Below are positions 1 through 9,104 of a stretch of DNA of 64,000 nucleotides, one piece after another. Both the position numbers and the translations under genes were made by a program. Below the pieces are notes generated by a model. It did no database searches. It was not told the DNA's origin and worked only from the letters and a program-made list of their open reading frames with translations. This DNA comes from DATFTF01 sp963825175 (GTDB lineage Bacteria > Acidobacteriota > Thermoanaerobaculia > UBA5066 > Gp7-AA6). Within the stretch, counting starts at the first letter, position 1, and the number at the start of each line of letters is the position of its first letter. The stretch lies in NCBI GenBank assembly GCA_963825175.1, contig CAWGSA010000002.1, forward strand, positions 310,001-374,000. Reading direction: 5' to 3'.

Positions 1-1132
1 GAGACCCGATAGTTGACGCCGGGCGCGGTCGTGATCAGGTCGAGGTCGAACTCCCGCTCCAGCCGCTCCTGCACGATCTCCATGTGGAGGAGCCCCAGGA
101 AACCGCAGCGGAATCCGAATCCGAGGGCCGTCGAGTTCTCCGGAATGAAGGTAAAAGAGGCATCGTTCAACCGGAGCTTTTCCATGGCGTCGCGCAGATT
201 GGCGTAATCGTCCGCGTTGGTGGGGAAGAGGCCGGCGAAGACCATGGGCTTGGCCTCGGCGAAGCCGGGCAGCGGCTCGGCCGCGGAGTTGGCGACGTCG
301 ATGATGGTGTCGCCGATGCGCGTCGAGTGGAGATCCTTGATGTTGGCCCACACGAAACCGACTTCGCCGACCGAGAGCTCCGGCACGGATTCGCGCTGTG
401 GCTTGAAGATCCCGACCTCTTCCACTTCCGACTCCAGGCGGGTGCCCATGGCGCGGATCTTCATCCGCGGCGCCAGCCGGCCGTCCACGATGCGGACGAG
501 CGAGGTCACCCCGCGGTACGGGTCGTACCAGGAGTCGAACAGGAGGGCCTTCAGCGGCGCGTCCGGGTCGCCCTGGGGGGAGGGATGTCGCGGACGATCC
601 GCTCGAGGAGCTCGTCGATGCCGATGCCCTGCTTGGCCGAGGTCAGGATTGCGTCGTGCGCGGGAATCCCGATGACCTGCTCGATCTGCTCGCGCGCGCG
701 CTCGGGCTCGGCCGAGGGGAGATCGATCTTGTTGATGACCGGCAGGATGGTCAGGTTGTTGTGGACCGCGAGGTAGGCGTTGGCCAGGGTCTGCGCTTCC
801 ACGCCCTGGGTGGCGTCCACGACCAGGATGGCGCCCTCGCAGGCCGCCAGCGACCGGGAGACCTCGTAGGAGAAGTCGACGTGGCCGGGAGTGTCGATCA
901 GGTTGAGCGTGTACGCGCGGCCGTCCCGCGCGGCGTAGCGCAGGGTCACTGCGCGGGCCTTGATCGTGATGCCGCGCTCCTGCTCGAGCTCCATGTCGTC
1001 GAGCATCTGCTCGTGCATGTCCCGCTGCGAGACGGCGCCGCAGCGTTCCAGCAGGCGGTCCGACAGGGTCGTCTTGCCATGGTCGATGTGCGCGACGATG
1101 GAGAAGTTGCGGATCAGACTGGGGTCGGTCAT
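1..1132 (-). CDS. lepA: Elongation factor 4 (LepA), partial and frameshifted
   Basis: Ribosome-associated GTPase that promotes back-translocation or ribosome biogenesis. The N-terminal ~190 residues run from ATG at 1132 and show the GTPase motifs AHIDHGKTT (G1), DTPGH (G3) and NKID (G4). After the residues RDIPPP the frame breaks at a run of six G (575-580, six C in the sense strand). Adding one base restores the family sequence, and the rest, to position 1, continues the LepA EF-G-like domains (VRIVDGRLAP, GFRCGFLGLLHMEIVQERL). The C-terminus lies outside the window. The homopolymer position suggests a sequencing deletion rather than a true pseudogene. Confidence 0.93.
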
Positions 1133-1157
1133 GGGCGAACGGGGGATGTTACATGGT

Positions 1158-1231
1158 GTTCTAAGTTCAAGTTCTAAGTTCTAAGTTCTAAGTTCGAAGT
1201 TCGAAGTTCACCAACCTTGAACATTGAACTC
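1158..1231. repeat. Heptamer array between tsaD and lepA
   Basis: Left arm 1158-1209 is a tandem of TTCTAAG/TTCGAAG units of 7 nt, with one 6-nt slip. A short inverted arm at 1215-1231 (CTTGAACATTGAACTC) can pair with it. In the gene sense (minus) the short arm begins exactly at the tsaD stop codon TGA (1232-1230), and the long arm carries TAG in the repeated heptamer. Confidence 0.85.
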
Positions 1232-2327
1232 ACGATCCCAGCGGCCACCGGGATCGCGCCTGTGCCGCGGCAGGGTCGCTCGCTCCGTCGCGCCGGTATC
1301 GCAGCCAGCCCGCCCACGCGATCATGGCGGCATTGTCGGTCGTGAGGGCGCGGTCCGGCATCAGGGTCAGGACCCCGTGCTCCTCGCCCCACTGGGCCAC
1401 GGCCCGGCGCAGCTGCGAGTTGGCGGCGACTCCTCCGGACAGGGCCAGGCGGCGGATCCCTTCGCTGCGGTGCACCGCGTCGACGCGCTCGAGCAGGGCG
1501 GTCACGACGGCGTTCTGGAAGGAGGCGAAGAGGTCGGCCAGCTCGCCGCCGACCGCGTTCGGGTCGATCGGCGACCCGTCGACGCCGCGTTTCTCGAACT
1601 CCCTCAGCATGGCCGTCTTCAACCCGGAGAAGGAGAAGTCGAGCGAGCCGTCGCCCGGCCGCCCCACCGGCAGCCGGTATCGGGATCCGTCGCCGCGAGC
1701 GGCGATGGCGTCGACGACCGGCCCTCCCGGGTAGGGAAGTCCCGCGCGGCGGGCGACCTTGTCGAAGGCCTCGCCGGGCGCGTCGTCGCGGGTTCGGGCC
1801 AGAGGGACGACGCGGCGCTCCTCCACGCGCACGAGCTCGGCATGGCCGCCGGAGACCACCAGCCCATGAAAGGGGTACTCCACCGGGAGGGCCGGTGCTC
1901 CCCCGGCGCGCAGGTGCGCCGAGAAGAGATGCCCCTCCAGATGGTTGACCGCGACGAAGGGGAGCGTGAGCGCGTGCGCGATGGCCTTGGCCGCCGAGAG
2001 CCCGACCAGGAGCGCTCCGATCAGCCCGGGCCCGGCCGTCGCGCTCACAAGATCTATATTGTCAAGCCCGATCCCGGACTGTTCGAGCGCCGCCTCGAAA
2101 GTCCCCGGAAGGTTCTCCAGGTGCGCCCGCGCGGCCACCTCGGGGACCACCCCGCCGTACAAGGCGTGCGCGCTCATCTGCGTGGCGATCACGTTGGAGA
2201 GGATCCGGCCCTCGCCGTCGAGAACGGCGACCGAGGTCTCGTCGCACGATGTCTCGATGCCGAGGACCAGAGGATTTGTGATTTGAGGTTTGGGATTTGT
2301 GATTTCGGCCACCGCTTCTCTTTCCAT
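1230..2327 (-). CDS. tsaD: tRNA N6-threonylcarbamoyladenosine transferase TsaD
   Basis: Transfers the threonylcarbamoyl group from TC-AMP to A37 of ANN-decoding tRNAs, with TsaB/TsaE. The ASKHA fold begins with GIETSCDETSVAV. The metal-binding motif NHLEGH is near residue 128, followed by SGGHAELV; the C-terminal SGGVAANSQLR and DNAAMIAWAG are typical. I start at ATG 2327 (365 aa); TTG 2333 is the alternative. The first ~20 residues precede the conserved start, and part of them (ITNPKPQITNP) is written by the intergenic heptamer array, so the N-terminus is unusual. It lies 22 nt downstream of mtnA on the same strand, within the repeat. Confidence 0.95.
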   Translation of the reverse strand: MEREAVAEITNPKPQITNPLVLGIETSCDETSVAVLDGEGRILSNVIATQMSAHALYGGVVPEVAARAHLENLPGTFEAALEQSGIGLDNIDLVSATAGPGLIGALLVGLSAAKAIAHALTLPFVAVNHLEGHLFSAHLRAGGAPALPVEYPFHGLVVSGGHAELVRVEERRVVPLARTRDDAPGEAFDKVARRAGLPYPGGPVVDAIAARGDGSRYRLPVGRPGDGSLDFSFSGLKTAMLREFEKRGVDGSPIDPNAVGGELADLFASFQNAVVTALLERVDAVHRSEGIRRLALSGGVAANSQLRRAVAQWGEEHGVLTLMPDRALTTDNAAMIAWAGWLRYRRDGASDPAAAQARSRWPLGS

Positions 2328-2364
2328 CCCCAATCACCAATCACGAATCGCCAATCACAGATTC
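2272..2364. repeat. Inverted heptamer arrays at the mtnA stop / tsaD start
   Basis: Arm 1 (2272-2308) is GATTTGT/GATTTGA units; arm 2 (2328-2364) is the reverse-complement type CAATCAC/GAATCGC, with a 19-nt loop. In sense orientation the array includes the mtnA stop codon TGA (2357-2355) in its first unit and ends inside the tsaD coding start. Each GTGATTT-type heptamer carries a TGA on the sense strand. Confidence 0.88.
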
Positions 2365-3407
2365 TTCACCGAAGCCGATTCGACCGCTCTTGCCAGGCTG
2401 TCGGGATAGGGCGGGCGGCAGACGCCCTGATCGGTCACGATCGCCGTGATGTAGCGCGCCGGCGTCACGTCGAAGGCCACGTAGCGGGCCTTCACCCCCG
2501 GCGGGGCGATGGATTGGCCGGCGAAGGAGAGGACCTCGCCCGAGGTGCGCTCCTCGATGGGGATGGCCGCGCCGTCGGGGCACGCGAGGTCGACGGTCGT
2601 CGTGGGCGCCGCCACGTAGAAGGGCACGCCGTTCTCCTTCGCCAGGACGGCCAGCGAATAGGTTCCGATCTTGTTGGCCGTGTCCCCGTTGGCCGCGATA
2701 CGGTCGGCGCCGACGACGACCGCTCCGACCCCGCCGCGCGCGAGAAAATGCCCGCCCATGCTGTCAGTGATGAGCTCGACGGGGATCCCGTCACGCGAGA
2801 GCTCCCACGCGGTCAGCCGAGCGCCCTGGAGAAAGGGGCGCGTTTCCGACGCCAGCACGCGGATCGCCTTGCCCGCTTCGACGGCCCCGCGCACGACTCC
2901 GAGCGCGGTGCCGTATCCGGCGGTCGCCAGCGCTCCGGCGTTGCAGTGGGTCATCACCGTCCCCGCCTCGATCAGCGTCTGGCCGAAGCGCCCGATCCGC
3001 CGGCAGGCCTCGAGGTCCTCGCGCGCGATGGCGTCGGCCTCGGCCAGAAGGGTCGCCTCGATCTCTCCCTCCGGACGGCCGGCGACCGCGGCGAACCGGC
3101 CGGCCATACGCTCGAGCGCCGCGAAGAGGTTGACGGCCGTCGGACGCGTGCCGGCCAGGAGCTCCCGCGCGGCGCGGAAGCGCTCGGCTGCGGGAGTGGT
3201 CGAGCCGCTGCGCATGGAAAACGCCGCGCCGTAAGCGGCCGCGACGCCGATGGCCGGAGCGCCCCGCACGGCGAGATCTCGAATGGCCATCGCGACCTCG
3301 GCCGATTTCTCCAGGGCCAGCCAGACCTCGCTCGCGGGGAGAAGCCGTTGGTCCAGAAGGCGAAGAATCCGGCCCTGCCGGTAGAGGGGCCGGAAGGTCT
3401 CGCTCAA
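2355..3407 (-). CDS. mtnA: Methylthioribose-1-phosphate isomerase MtnA
   Basis: Isomerises 5-methylthioribose-1-phosphate to methylthioribulose-1-phosphate in the methionine salvage pathway. Family hallmarks are LAVRGAPAIGVAAAYG near the N-terminus, catalytic Cys in MTHCNAG (about residue 154) and catalytic Asp in GADRIAANGDTANKIGTY (about residue 234), close to the positions in B. subtilis MtnA. Start chosen at TTG 3407 (350 aa, family length). This TTG overlaps the stop of the upstream diguanylate cyclase gene (TTGA), implying translational coupling. The in-frame extension to ATG 3545 has no family similarity. Confidence 0.95.
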   Translation of the reverse strand: MSETFRPLYRQGRILRLLDQRLLPASEVWLALEKSAEVAMAIRDLAVRGAPAIGVAAAYGAAFSMRSGSTTPAAERFRAARELLAGTRPTAVNLFAALERMAGRFAAVAGRPEGEIEATLLAEADAIAREDLEACRRIGRFGQTLIEAGTVMTHCNAGALATAGYGTALGVVRGAVEAGKAIRVLASETRPFLQGARLTAWELSRDGIPVELITDSMGGHFLARGGVGAVVVGADRIAANGDTANKIGTYSLAVLAKENGVPFYVAAPTTTVDLACPDGAAIPIEERTSGEVLSFAGQSIAPPGVKARYVAFDVTPARYITAIVTDQGVCRPPYPDSLARAVESASVKNL

Positions 3408-4615
3408 GCGCCCTCCCGCGCCTGGGTCCGCTTGGCCGCGTAGAGCCGCGCGTCGGCCTCGTGGAGCGCCCGAGAGAAATCCATGTTCGAGAGGAACTCG
3501 GAGATCCCCCAGGACGCCTGGGGCGCCGGCGCCGGGCCGTCCCACGAGGAAGCCAGCAGCCGGTTCAAGCGCGAAAGCCGCCGCGACGTGTCGGTCGAGT
3601 CGCCGTTGGGAAGCAGGAGCAGAAACTCGTCCCCTCCCCAGCGAAACAGCGGGTCCTCGAACCGAAAGAGTCCCCGGACCGCGTCCGCCAGGAGCCGGAT
3701 GGCCCGGTCGCCGGTCTCGTGGCCGTGCCGGTCATTGATGCGCTTCAACGAATTCATGTCCACCAACGCGACGCACCCGCGCCCGAACCTGGGCCCCGCC
3801 TCCGCGAAAAAGCGCCGGAAAGCCGTGCGGTTGTAGGCGTCGGTCAACGCGTCCCGCTCGGCTTCGTCGCGCAACAGCGCGTAGGTGTTGACCAGCTCCC
3901 GGTGCGCGGCCGCCAGACCGACGTTCACCTCTGAAAGCGTCCTCTGGTCGTGCTCGGTGCGGCAGACGAGCATGGCGAACGCCGCGAAAAACTGGAGAAG
4001 GACATCGACGAACGTCGAGTAATACATGAAGTCGGCGACCAGCTGACCGCTTCGCAAGGTGAAGGACGTGGCCCACGAGTAGAAGAAGAACAGGAGAGCG
4101 AGCAGGCCCGCGGCCGTCGCCAGCAGCACCGGTCCCAGCCCCCGCCGCGACCGGTACGCCCGGGCCCCCTCCACCGCCGCCGCCAGGTACCCCAGGCCCA
4201 CGAGAGCCGCGTGCACCGCGAAGAGCGAGGAGAGCCGGGTCGGCCCCGGACGGGTCGAGGTCAGCAGAAACGCGGAGAAGGCGGTCGTCCAGACCGCGAG
4301 TCCCGCCGCGGCGAGCAGGCTGGCGCGCAGGGCGAAGGTCCGGTGACCCGCCAGGGCGCGCGTTCCCTGCCACAGGGCGAAGACGAAGAGCAGCTCGAAG
4401 AACTGATAGATCCACACGGTCCCCGCCCCCGCACCATGGAAGCCGAGGCCGAGCAGGACCAGCGCGACGGCCAGGCTGGCCCAGGCCGCGCTCCACCAGC
4501 GGTGGAAGGCGGGCGCCTTCCCGCGGGCCAGCAGTAGGAACAGGAGCGAGATCAGGACTGCCGAAGCGCACTGGACCCAGACGCCGAGAGTCGAGATGTC
4601 CAGAGAGATCTTCAT
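3404..4615 (-). CDS. 7-TM membrane GGDEF diguanylate cyclase
   Basis: Predicted inner-membrane c-di-GMP synthase, 403 aa. About seven hydrophobic helices cover residues ~5-225, followed by a cytoplasmic GGDEF domain (~240-400). The active-site motif RWGGDEFLLL is intact, and an RFED motif five residues upstream matches the product-inhibition I-site. DALTDAYNRTAF and RINDRHGHETGDRAI are typical conserved blocks. ATG 4615 overlaps the ggt stop (ATGA), and its own stop overlaps mtnA (TTGA), so it is the middle gene of a coupled three-gene operon. The sensory ligand of the membrane part cannot be told. Confidence 0.92.
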   Translation of the reverse strand: MKISLDISTLGVWVQCASAVLISLLFLLLARGKAPAFHRWWSAAWASLAVALVLLGLGFHGAGAGTVWIYQFFELLFVFALWQGTRALAGHRTFALRASLLAAAGLAVWTTAFSAFLLTSTRPGPTRLSSLFAVHAALVGLGYLAAAVEGARAYRSRRGLGPVLLATAAGLLALLFFFYSWATSFTLRSGQLVADFMYYSTFVDVLLQFFAAFAMLVCRTEHDQRTLSEVNVGLAAAHRELVNTYALLRDEAERDALTDAYNRTAFRRFFAEAGPRFGRGCVALVDMNSLKRINDRHGHETGDRAIRLLADAVRGLFRFEDPLFRWGGDEFLLLLPNGDSTDTSRRLSRLNRLLASSWDGPAPAPQASWGISEFLSNMDFSRALHEADARLYAAKRTQAREGA

Positions 4616-6318
4616 GGGGAGGCCAGGACCACCAGACCCACGCCCGCGGCCCGGGGATCCGCCACGGCCGTCATCGTTCCATCGGGATTTCGTCCGATGG
4701 CGTGGACCCGCCCGATCACGGCGCCGTGCGGCTGGTGCTCGGTCGCGAACTCGGCGACCGTGTGGCCCATCTTTTCCAGCGCCTGGATCCAGGCCGGTTC
4801 GAAGCGTCCCCCTTCGTACTGGATCTTGTCGGGGAAATCCTGCTGGTGGAACCGCGGCGCGGCCACGGCCTCTTCGAGCGTCTGCCCGCGCAGCAGGACG
4901 TTCATCAGAACCTGCAGATTGGTGGTCGGGATGGTCGATCCGCCCGGGGATCCCCACACCAGCGCGTTGCGTTGCCCGATCACGGCGATCGCCGGACACA
5001 TCGAAGAAAGCATCCGCTTGCCGGGGGCCACCACGTTGACCTGCCCCTGGATGAGGCCGTACAGATTCTTCTGACCGGGCCGCGTCGTGAAGTCGTCCAT
5101 TTCGTTGTTCCAGAGGAATCCGAGTTCCGGCGCGATGCGCGCGTTTCCAAACGAGTCGTTCAGGGTCGTCGTCACCGCCACCGCTCCTCCCGACGCGTCC
5201 ATGACGGAGAAATGGGTCGTGGTCGGCTTCTCGCGCTCGGCGGAGACCAGCGCCTCCGAAGGGGTCGCGCGAAGCGGGTCGATGGAGGCGGCGATCTTCT
5301 TGAGTCTGGCCGGATCGGTCATCCGGTCCTCTTCCACGCCTCCAAAGCTCGGATCGCCCAGGTATCGATTGCGGTCTCGAAAGGCACGTTTCTCGATCTC
5401 CGCGAGCAGGTGCGCGGCCGTCACGTCCCCTGGCTTGAAGCGGTCGAGCCCCACGTCCTCTGCCAGGAGCGCCATCTCCGATAACGCCGGACCGGAAGAA
5501 GGAGCCGGCGTCGTGAGCACCTCGGCCCCGGCGAAACGGAATTTCAAGGGCTTCCGGATCCGCGCCTCGTAGCGGCCCAGATCTCCGCGGGTGATGAGGC
5601 CGCCGTCGCGCTCCTGCCCATCTTCGATCTGTCGCGCGATGTGGCCCCGGTAGAAGCCGTCGGCTCCGCGGTCTCGAACCGCGGCGAGCGTCCGCGCCAG
5701 GGCCGGCTGCCGGAGGATCGTTCCGGGAGCGGGAGGCGCCCCGTTGGGAAGAAAGACGGCGGCGGTCTCGGAGTCCTTGGCCAGCCGGTCCTTTTCTCCG
5801 GCGATGGATCGCGCCACGGCCTCCGAAACGACGAAGCCGTTGGCGGCCAGGCGCACCGCGGGATCGACGACCTCCTTCCAGGGCAGGCGTCCGAGGCGGC
5901 GGTGCGCCAGGGCCAGCCCGGCGACCGACCCGGGAACGCCCGAAGCGAGCGGACCTTCCGTGGAGGAGGGCGCCTTTCCGTTGGGCCCGGGGACGCGGAA
6001 CAGATCTCCGCGCGCGGCCCGGGGCGCGATCTCGCGGAAATCGATGACCAGAACGCGGCCCGCGGCGTCGCGGGAGATCCAGAAGCCGCCTCCGCCGATG
6101 TTGCCCGCTTCCGGCCATGTGACGGCCAGCGCGAAGGCCACGGCCACGGCGGCGTCCGCCGCGTTGCCTCCCCGCTTGAGAACGTCCACGCCCACGCGCG
6201 CCGCCGTCTCCTCCCCGGCGGCCACCGCTCCCCCCGTTCCGTGTTGCGACGCAGGGCCGGCGGCGGAGCGCGCGAGGCCCGCGCCGAAGAGGAGAATGGC
6301 CGCGACGGCTCTCTTCAT
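4612..6318 (-). CDS. ggt: Gamma-glutamyltransferase precursor
   Basis: N-terminal-nucleophile hydrolase that cleaves gamma-glutamyl bonds such as in glutathione; secreted to the periplasm. A signal peptide (MKRAVAAILLFGAGLARSA) opens the 568-aa precursor. The autoprocessing and nucleophilic Thr lies in KPTTTHFSVMD (about residue 366), followed by GGAVAVTTTLNDSFG. The oxyanion region GKRMLSSMCPAI and GSPGGSTIPTT are present. It heads the ggt / diguanylate cyclase / mtnA operon. In a bacillithiol-making organism the natural substrate may not be glutathione. A divergent gap (6319-6431) separates it from pgk. Confidence 0.94.
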   Translation of the reverse strand: MKRAVAAILLFGAGLARSAAGPASQHGTGGAVAAGEETAARVGVDVLKRGGNAADAAVAVAFALAVTWPEAGNIGGGGFWISRDAAGRVLVIDFREIAPRAARGDLFRVPGPNGKAPSSTEGPLASGVPGSVAGLALAHRRLGRLPWKEVVDPAVRLAANGFVVSEAVARSIAGEKDRLAKDSETAAVFLPNGAPPAPGTILRQPALARTLAAVRDRGADGFYRGHIARQIEDGQERDGGLITRGDLGRYEARIRKPLKFRFAGAEVLTTPAPSSGPALSEMALLAEDVGLDRFKPGDVTAAHLLAEIEKRAFRDRNRYLGDPSFGGVEEDRMTDPARLKKIAASIDPLRATPSEALVSAEREKPTTTHFSVMDASGGAVAVTTTLNDSFGNARIAPELGFLWNNEMDDFTTRPGQKNLYGLIQGQVNVVAPGKRMLSSMCPAIAVIGQRNALVWGSPGGSTIPTTNLQVLMNVLLRGQTLEEAVAAPRFHQQDFPDKIQYEGGRFEPAWIQALEKMGHTVAEFATEHQPHGAVIGRVHAIGRNPDGTMTAVADPRAAGVGLVVLASP

Positions 6319-6431
6319 CCTTCTATTCTCTCAGCACCCCGAGGTCGAATGCGCGCCGCCGTGGACGGCTCCGCGCCGGCCGACGGCAGACGATCCCGCC
6401 GCGGCCATCGATCGGCTAAGATTCCTGCCCC

Positions 6432-7607
6432 ATGCGGTCGATCCGAGACCTGGCCCTCAAAGGCCGCCGCCTCCTGGTGCGGGTCGACTTCAACGTGCCA
6501 CTGGATGGAGGGCGGGTGGCCGATGGGACGCGCATTCGCGAAACGCTCCCCACGATCCGGTTCGCGAGCGAAGCCGGGGCGCGGGTTCTCTGCGCCTCGC
6601 ACCTGGGCAAGCCCAAGGGGAAGCCGAACCCGAAGTACTCCCTCGCGCCGGTGGCCGTGGCGTTTGCCGAGCTTCTCGGGCGCCCGGTGCGATTCGTGGA
6701 GGACTGCGTCGGTCCGGAGGTGGACAAGGCTTCCCGGTCCCTGGCCGACGGGGACGTCCTGCTCCTGGAGAACCTTCGGTTCCATGCCGGCGAGGAAGCC
6801 AACGACCCGCAGTTCGCGCAGGCGCTGGCGTCGCTGTGCGAGGCGTACGTCGACGATGCCTTCGGCGCCGCGCACCGGGCGCACGCTTCGGTGGTGGGGG
6901 TGCCGCGCCTGGTATCGGAAAAGGGAGCGGGCCTCCTGATGGACAAGGAGGTCCGGGAACTTTCCCGCCTGCTGCGGCCCGATCGCCCGTTCGCGGCGAT
7001 CCTCGGCGGGGCCAAGATCTCCGGGAAGATCGACACGCTGCGCACCCTGGCCCGCTCCGCGGACATCCTGCTGGTCGGAGGCGGCATGGCCAATCATTTC
7101 GTGCGCGCGCTCGGGCTTCCCGTCGGCCGCTCCCTTCTGGACGAGGAGAGCGTGCCGCTGGCCCGCGAGATCCTCGACCTCTGCAAGAAGGAAGGCAAGA
7201 CGATCGCGCTGCCTTCCGATTTCGTCGTCGCCCTCTCCCCGGAGGACGCGGCAGGCGCCCGCACCGTCGGCATCTCCAGGATCCCCGACGACGCGATGGC
7301 GCTCGACGTCGGGCCCAAAACGCTGGAGCAATTCGAGCGCCTGCTCGAGCCGGCGAAGACGATCTTCTGGAACGGGCCGATGGGCGTCTTCGAGCACCCC
7401 CCGTTCGACCGCGGCACCAAGACCCTGGCCCTTCTTCTGGCCGAGTCGGACGCCGTCACGGTAGTCGGCGGCGGAGAGAGCGTCGAGGCGGCGAATCAGG
7501 TCGGCGTCGCCGATCGTTTCACCCACGTCTCGACAGGCGGTGGGGCGTCCTTGGAGTTCATCGCGCAGGGCACTCTTCCGGGGATTCAGGCGCTGGAAGA
7601 AAAGTGA
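6432..7607 (+). CDS. pgk: Phosphoglycerate kinase
   Basis: Glycolytic ATP-forming step from 1,3-bisphosphoglycerate. The 391-aa protein has the N-terminal substrate site RVDFNVPLDGG, CASHLGKPKG and LENLRFHAGEE, and the nucleotide-binding C-lobe with ILGGAKISGKID, FWNGPMGVFE and TVVGGGESVEA. ATG 6432 fits the family start. It is followed by tpiA after 70 nt that hold a small inverted repeat; gapA is not in the window. Confidence 0.97.
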   Translation: MRSIRDLALKGRRLLVRVDFNVPLDGGRVADGTRIRETLPTIRFASEAGARVLCASHLGKPKGKPNPKYSLAPVAVAFAELLGRPVRFVEDCVGPEVDKASRSLADGDVLLLENLRFHAGEEANDPQFAQALASLCEAYVDDAFGAAHRAHASVVGVPRLVSEKGAGLLMDKEVRELSRLLRPDRPFAAILGGAKISGKIDTLRTLARSADILLVGGGMANHFVRALGLPVGRSLLDEESVPLAREILDLCKKEGKTIALPSDFVVALSPEDAAGARTVGISRIPDDAMALDVGPKTLEQFERLLEPAKTIFWNGPMGVFEHPPFDRGTKTLALLLAESDAVTVVGGGESVEAANQVGVADRFTHVSTGGGASLEFIAQGTLPGIQALEEK

Positions 7608-7676
7608 CGTGTGACGAGAGAAAAACGATGACGGGCTCCTCAACCCTCTCCCGTCACTGGCCACGCGCCACTTCCC
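7604..7676. repeat. Inverted heptamer arms between pgk and tpiA
   Basis: The 5' arm TGACGTG/TGACGAG starts at the pgk stop codon TGA (7605-7607). The 3' arm CCGTCACTGGCCACGCGCC ends just before the tpiA ATG (7678). It is a short member of the locus-specific repeat family. Confidence 0.72.
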
Positions 7677-7677
7677 C

Positions 7678-8394
7678 ATGAACCTCTTCGTCGCCAATTG
7701 GAAGATGAACATGGTCCGCGCGGAGGCCCGGGCCTACGCCGCGGCGCTGGCGCAGGTTCTGGAGTCCCGGCCTGCGTCGGTGGAGCTCGCGATCGCTCCT
7801 CCCTTTACCGCGCTCGACGCGGCGCGCGATCCGGAAGAGCGTTGGTCGATCGCCGCCCAGAACGTGGCCGCGCACGAGAAGGGCGCCTATACCGGCGAGG
7901 TCTCCGCGCGCATGCTGGCCGACTCCGGTTGTCGGTACGTGCTGATCGGCCACTCGGAGCGGCGGCAGCTCTTCGGTGAAACCGGCCCCCTGCTCGCCGC
8001 CAAGCTCGCGCGGTCCCGCGAGGTCGGGCTCCTTCCCATCTACTGCCTGGGGGAGACCGAGGGCGAGCGCCTGGAGGGACTCTCCGGGCAGGTTCTCTCG
8101 AGGCAGGTCGAGACGCTCTCGCAGGATCGGCCCGACGCGCCCCTGGTCGTGGCCTACGAGCCGGTCTGGGCCATCGGGACCGGTCGAGCCGCGACTCCGG
8201 AGGACTGCGCGGCCGCCTGCGGGCAGCTGCGCCGGCTGTTGTCCACGCGCGGGCAATTGAGGATCCTGTATGGCGGATCCGTGACCAGGGAAAATTGCCG
8301 CCCAATGCTCGAGCAATCGGGGGTGGACGGGTTCTTGATCGGGGGGGCAAGCCTGGATGTCGCTTCGTTCGCCGCCATCGCGGGGTTGGAGTGA
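7678..8394 (+). CDS. tpiA: Triosephosphate isomerase
   Basis: Interconverts dihydroxyacetone phosphate and glyceraldehyde-3-phosphate. The 238-aa TIM barrel starts with NWKMN (substrate Lys), has the catalytic His in LIGHSERRQLFGE, the catalytic Glu and flexible loop in AYEPVWAIGTGRAAT, and the phosphate-binding YGGSV. It sits directly after pgk on the same strand and is probably co-transcribed with it. Confidence 0.97.
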   Translation: MNLFVANWKMNMVRAEARAYAAALAQVLESRPASVELAIAPPFTALDAARDPEERWSIAAQNVAAHEKGAYTGEVSARMLADSGCRYVLIGHSERRQLFGETGPLLAAKLARSREVGLLPIYCLGETEGERLEGLSGQVLSRQVETLSQDRPDAPLVVAYEPVWAIGTGRAATPEDCAAACGQLRRLLSTRGQLRILYGGSVTRENCRPMLEQSGVDGFLIGGASLDVASFAAIAGLE

Positions 8395-8437
8395 GTGAGC
8401 GGTCAGAGGCGGTCCATCGATGAGGGGGGAAATCCGC

Positions 8438-8466
8438 TTGACGGAAAGCGGCCCTATACATAAACT
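8438..8466 (+). promoter_or_regulatory. Sigma-70-type promoter of secG
   Basis: A -35 box TTGACG (8438-8443) and a -10 box TAAACT (8461-8466) are separated by exactly 17 nt. They lie 28 nt upstream of the secG start, which has the ribosome binding site GAGGAGGT at 8482-8489. Confidence 0.6.
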
Positions 8467-8493
8467 TTCTCCCCCTTTTTCGAGGAGGTCCCC

Positions 8494-8847
8494 GTGGGTT
8501 TCTTGTACGGTGTGATCGTCGTTCTCTACGTCTTCATCTGCCTCTTCCTGATTCTGGTGGTCTTGGTTCAGCAGGGGAAGGGGGCGGATCTGGCCGGAGC
8601 CTTTGGTGGCGGCGGCACGCAAACCGCTTTCGGTGCGCGCGGCGCGACGACCCTTCTCCACAAGCTGACCACCGGAGCGTTTATCGGCTTCATCATCCTG
8701 GCCCTCACGCTGACGATCCTGCAGTCGCGGCCGAGGTCCTCCGTCGTGCGCCCGGGGGCGATTCCCGCCAAGGCCGCTCCTGCCCCGAAGGCGCCCGCAC
8801 CGGCTCCCGTCAATCCCGCTCCGGCCAACCCGGCGCCGGCGAAGTAG
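8494..8847 (+). CDS. secG: Preprotein translocase subunit SecG
   Basis: Small subunit of the SecYEG channel. The GTG start at 8494 is set by a strong Shine-Dalgarno (GAGGAGGT, 5 nt away). Two transmembrane helices (about 5-25 and 55-75) flank the conserved cytoplasmic loop QQGKGADLAGAFGGGG and FGARGATTLLHK. The C-terminal ~45 residues are an Ala/Pro-rich tail with PAP/NPA repeats, longer than in E. coli but common in other phyla. The tRNA-Leu gene follows 11 nt after the stop. Confidence 0.94.
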   Translation: MGFLYGVIVVLYVFICLFLILVVLVQQGKGADLAGAFGGGGTQTAFGARGATTLLHKLTTGAFIGFIILALTLTILQSRPRSSVVRPGAIPAKAAPAPKAPAPAPVNPAPANPAPAK

Positions 8848-8858
8848 TCACACAACGT

Positions 8859-8943
<85 letters not shown>

Positions 8944-9104
8944 CTGTTGATCGACACGCACGGTTTCTAAACCGCAACCGTTCCCGTCAGTTCCTCATTC
9001 TTCTACGGTTTCGGACGGGGTGAGTGGGGGACGGCGGACCGTTCAACGCGTCCTGTAAACCCCGCCCTCCCTCGAAGCGTCCGATTGCACAGGAGGGACC
9101 CACC

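Noticed and set aside
1224..3443. 739-aa plus-strand open frame
   Set aside because: Antisense to tsaD and mtnA, with low-complexity Arg/Gly/Ala composition and no domain.
8944..9104. Intrinsic terminator after tRNA-Leu
   Set aside because: A short CGGTTT-CT-AAACCG dyad is seen but without a T run and with only a 2-nt loop; too weak to call.
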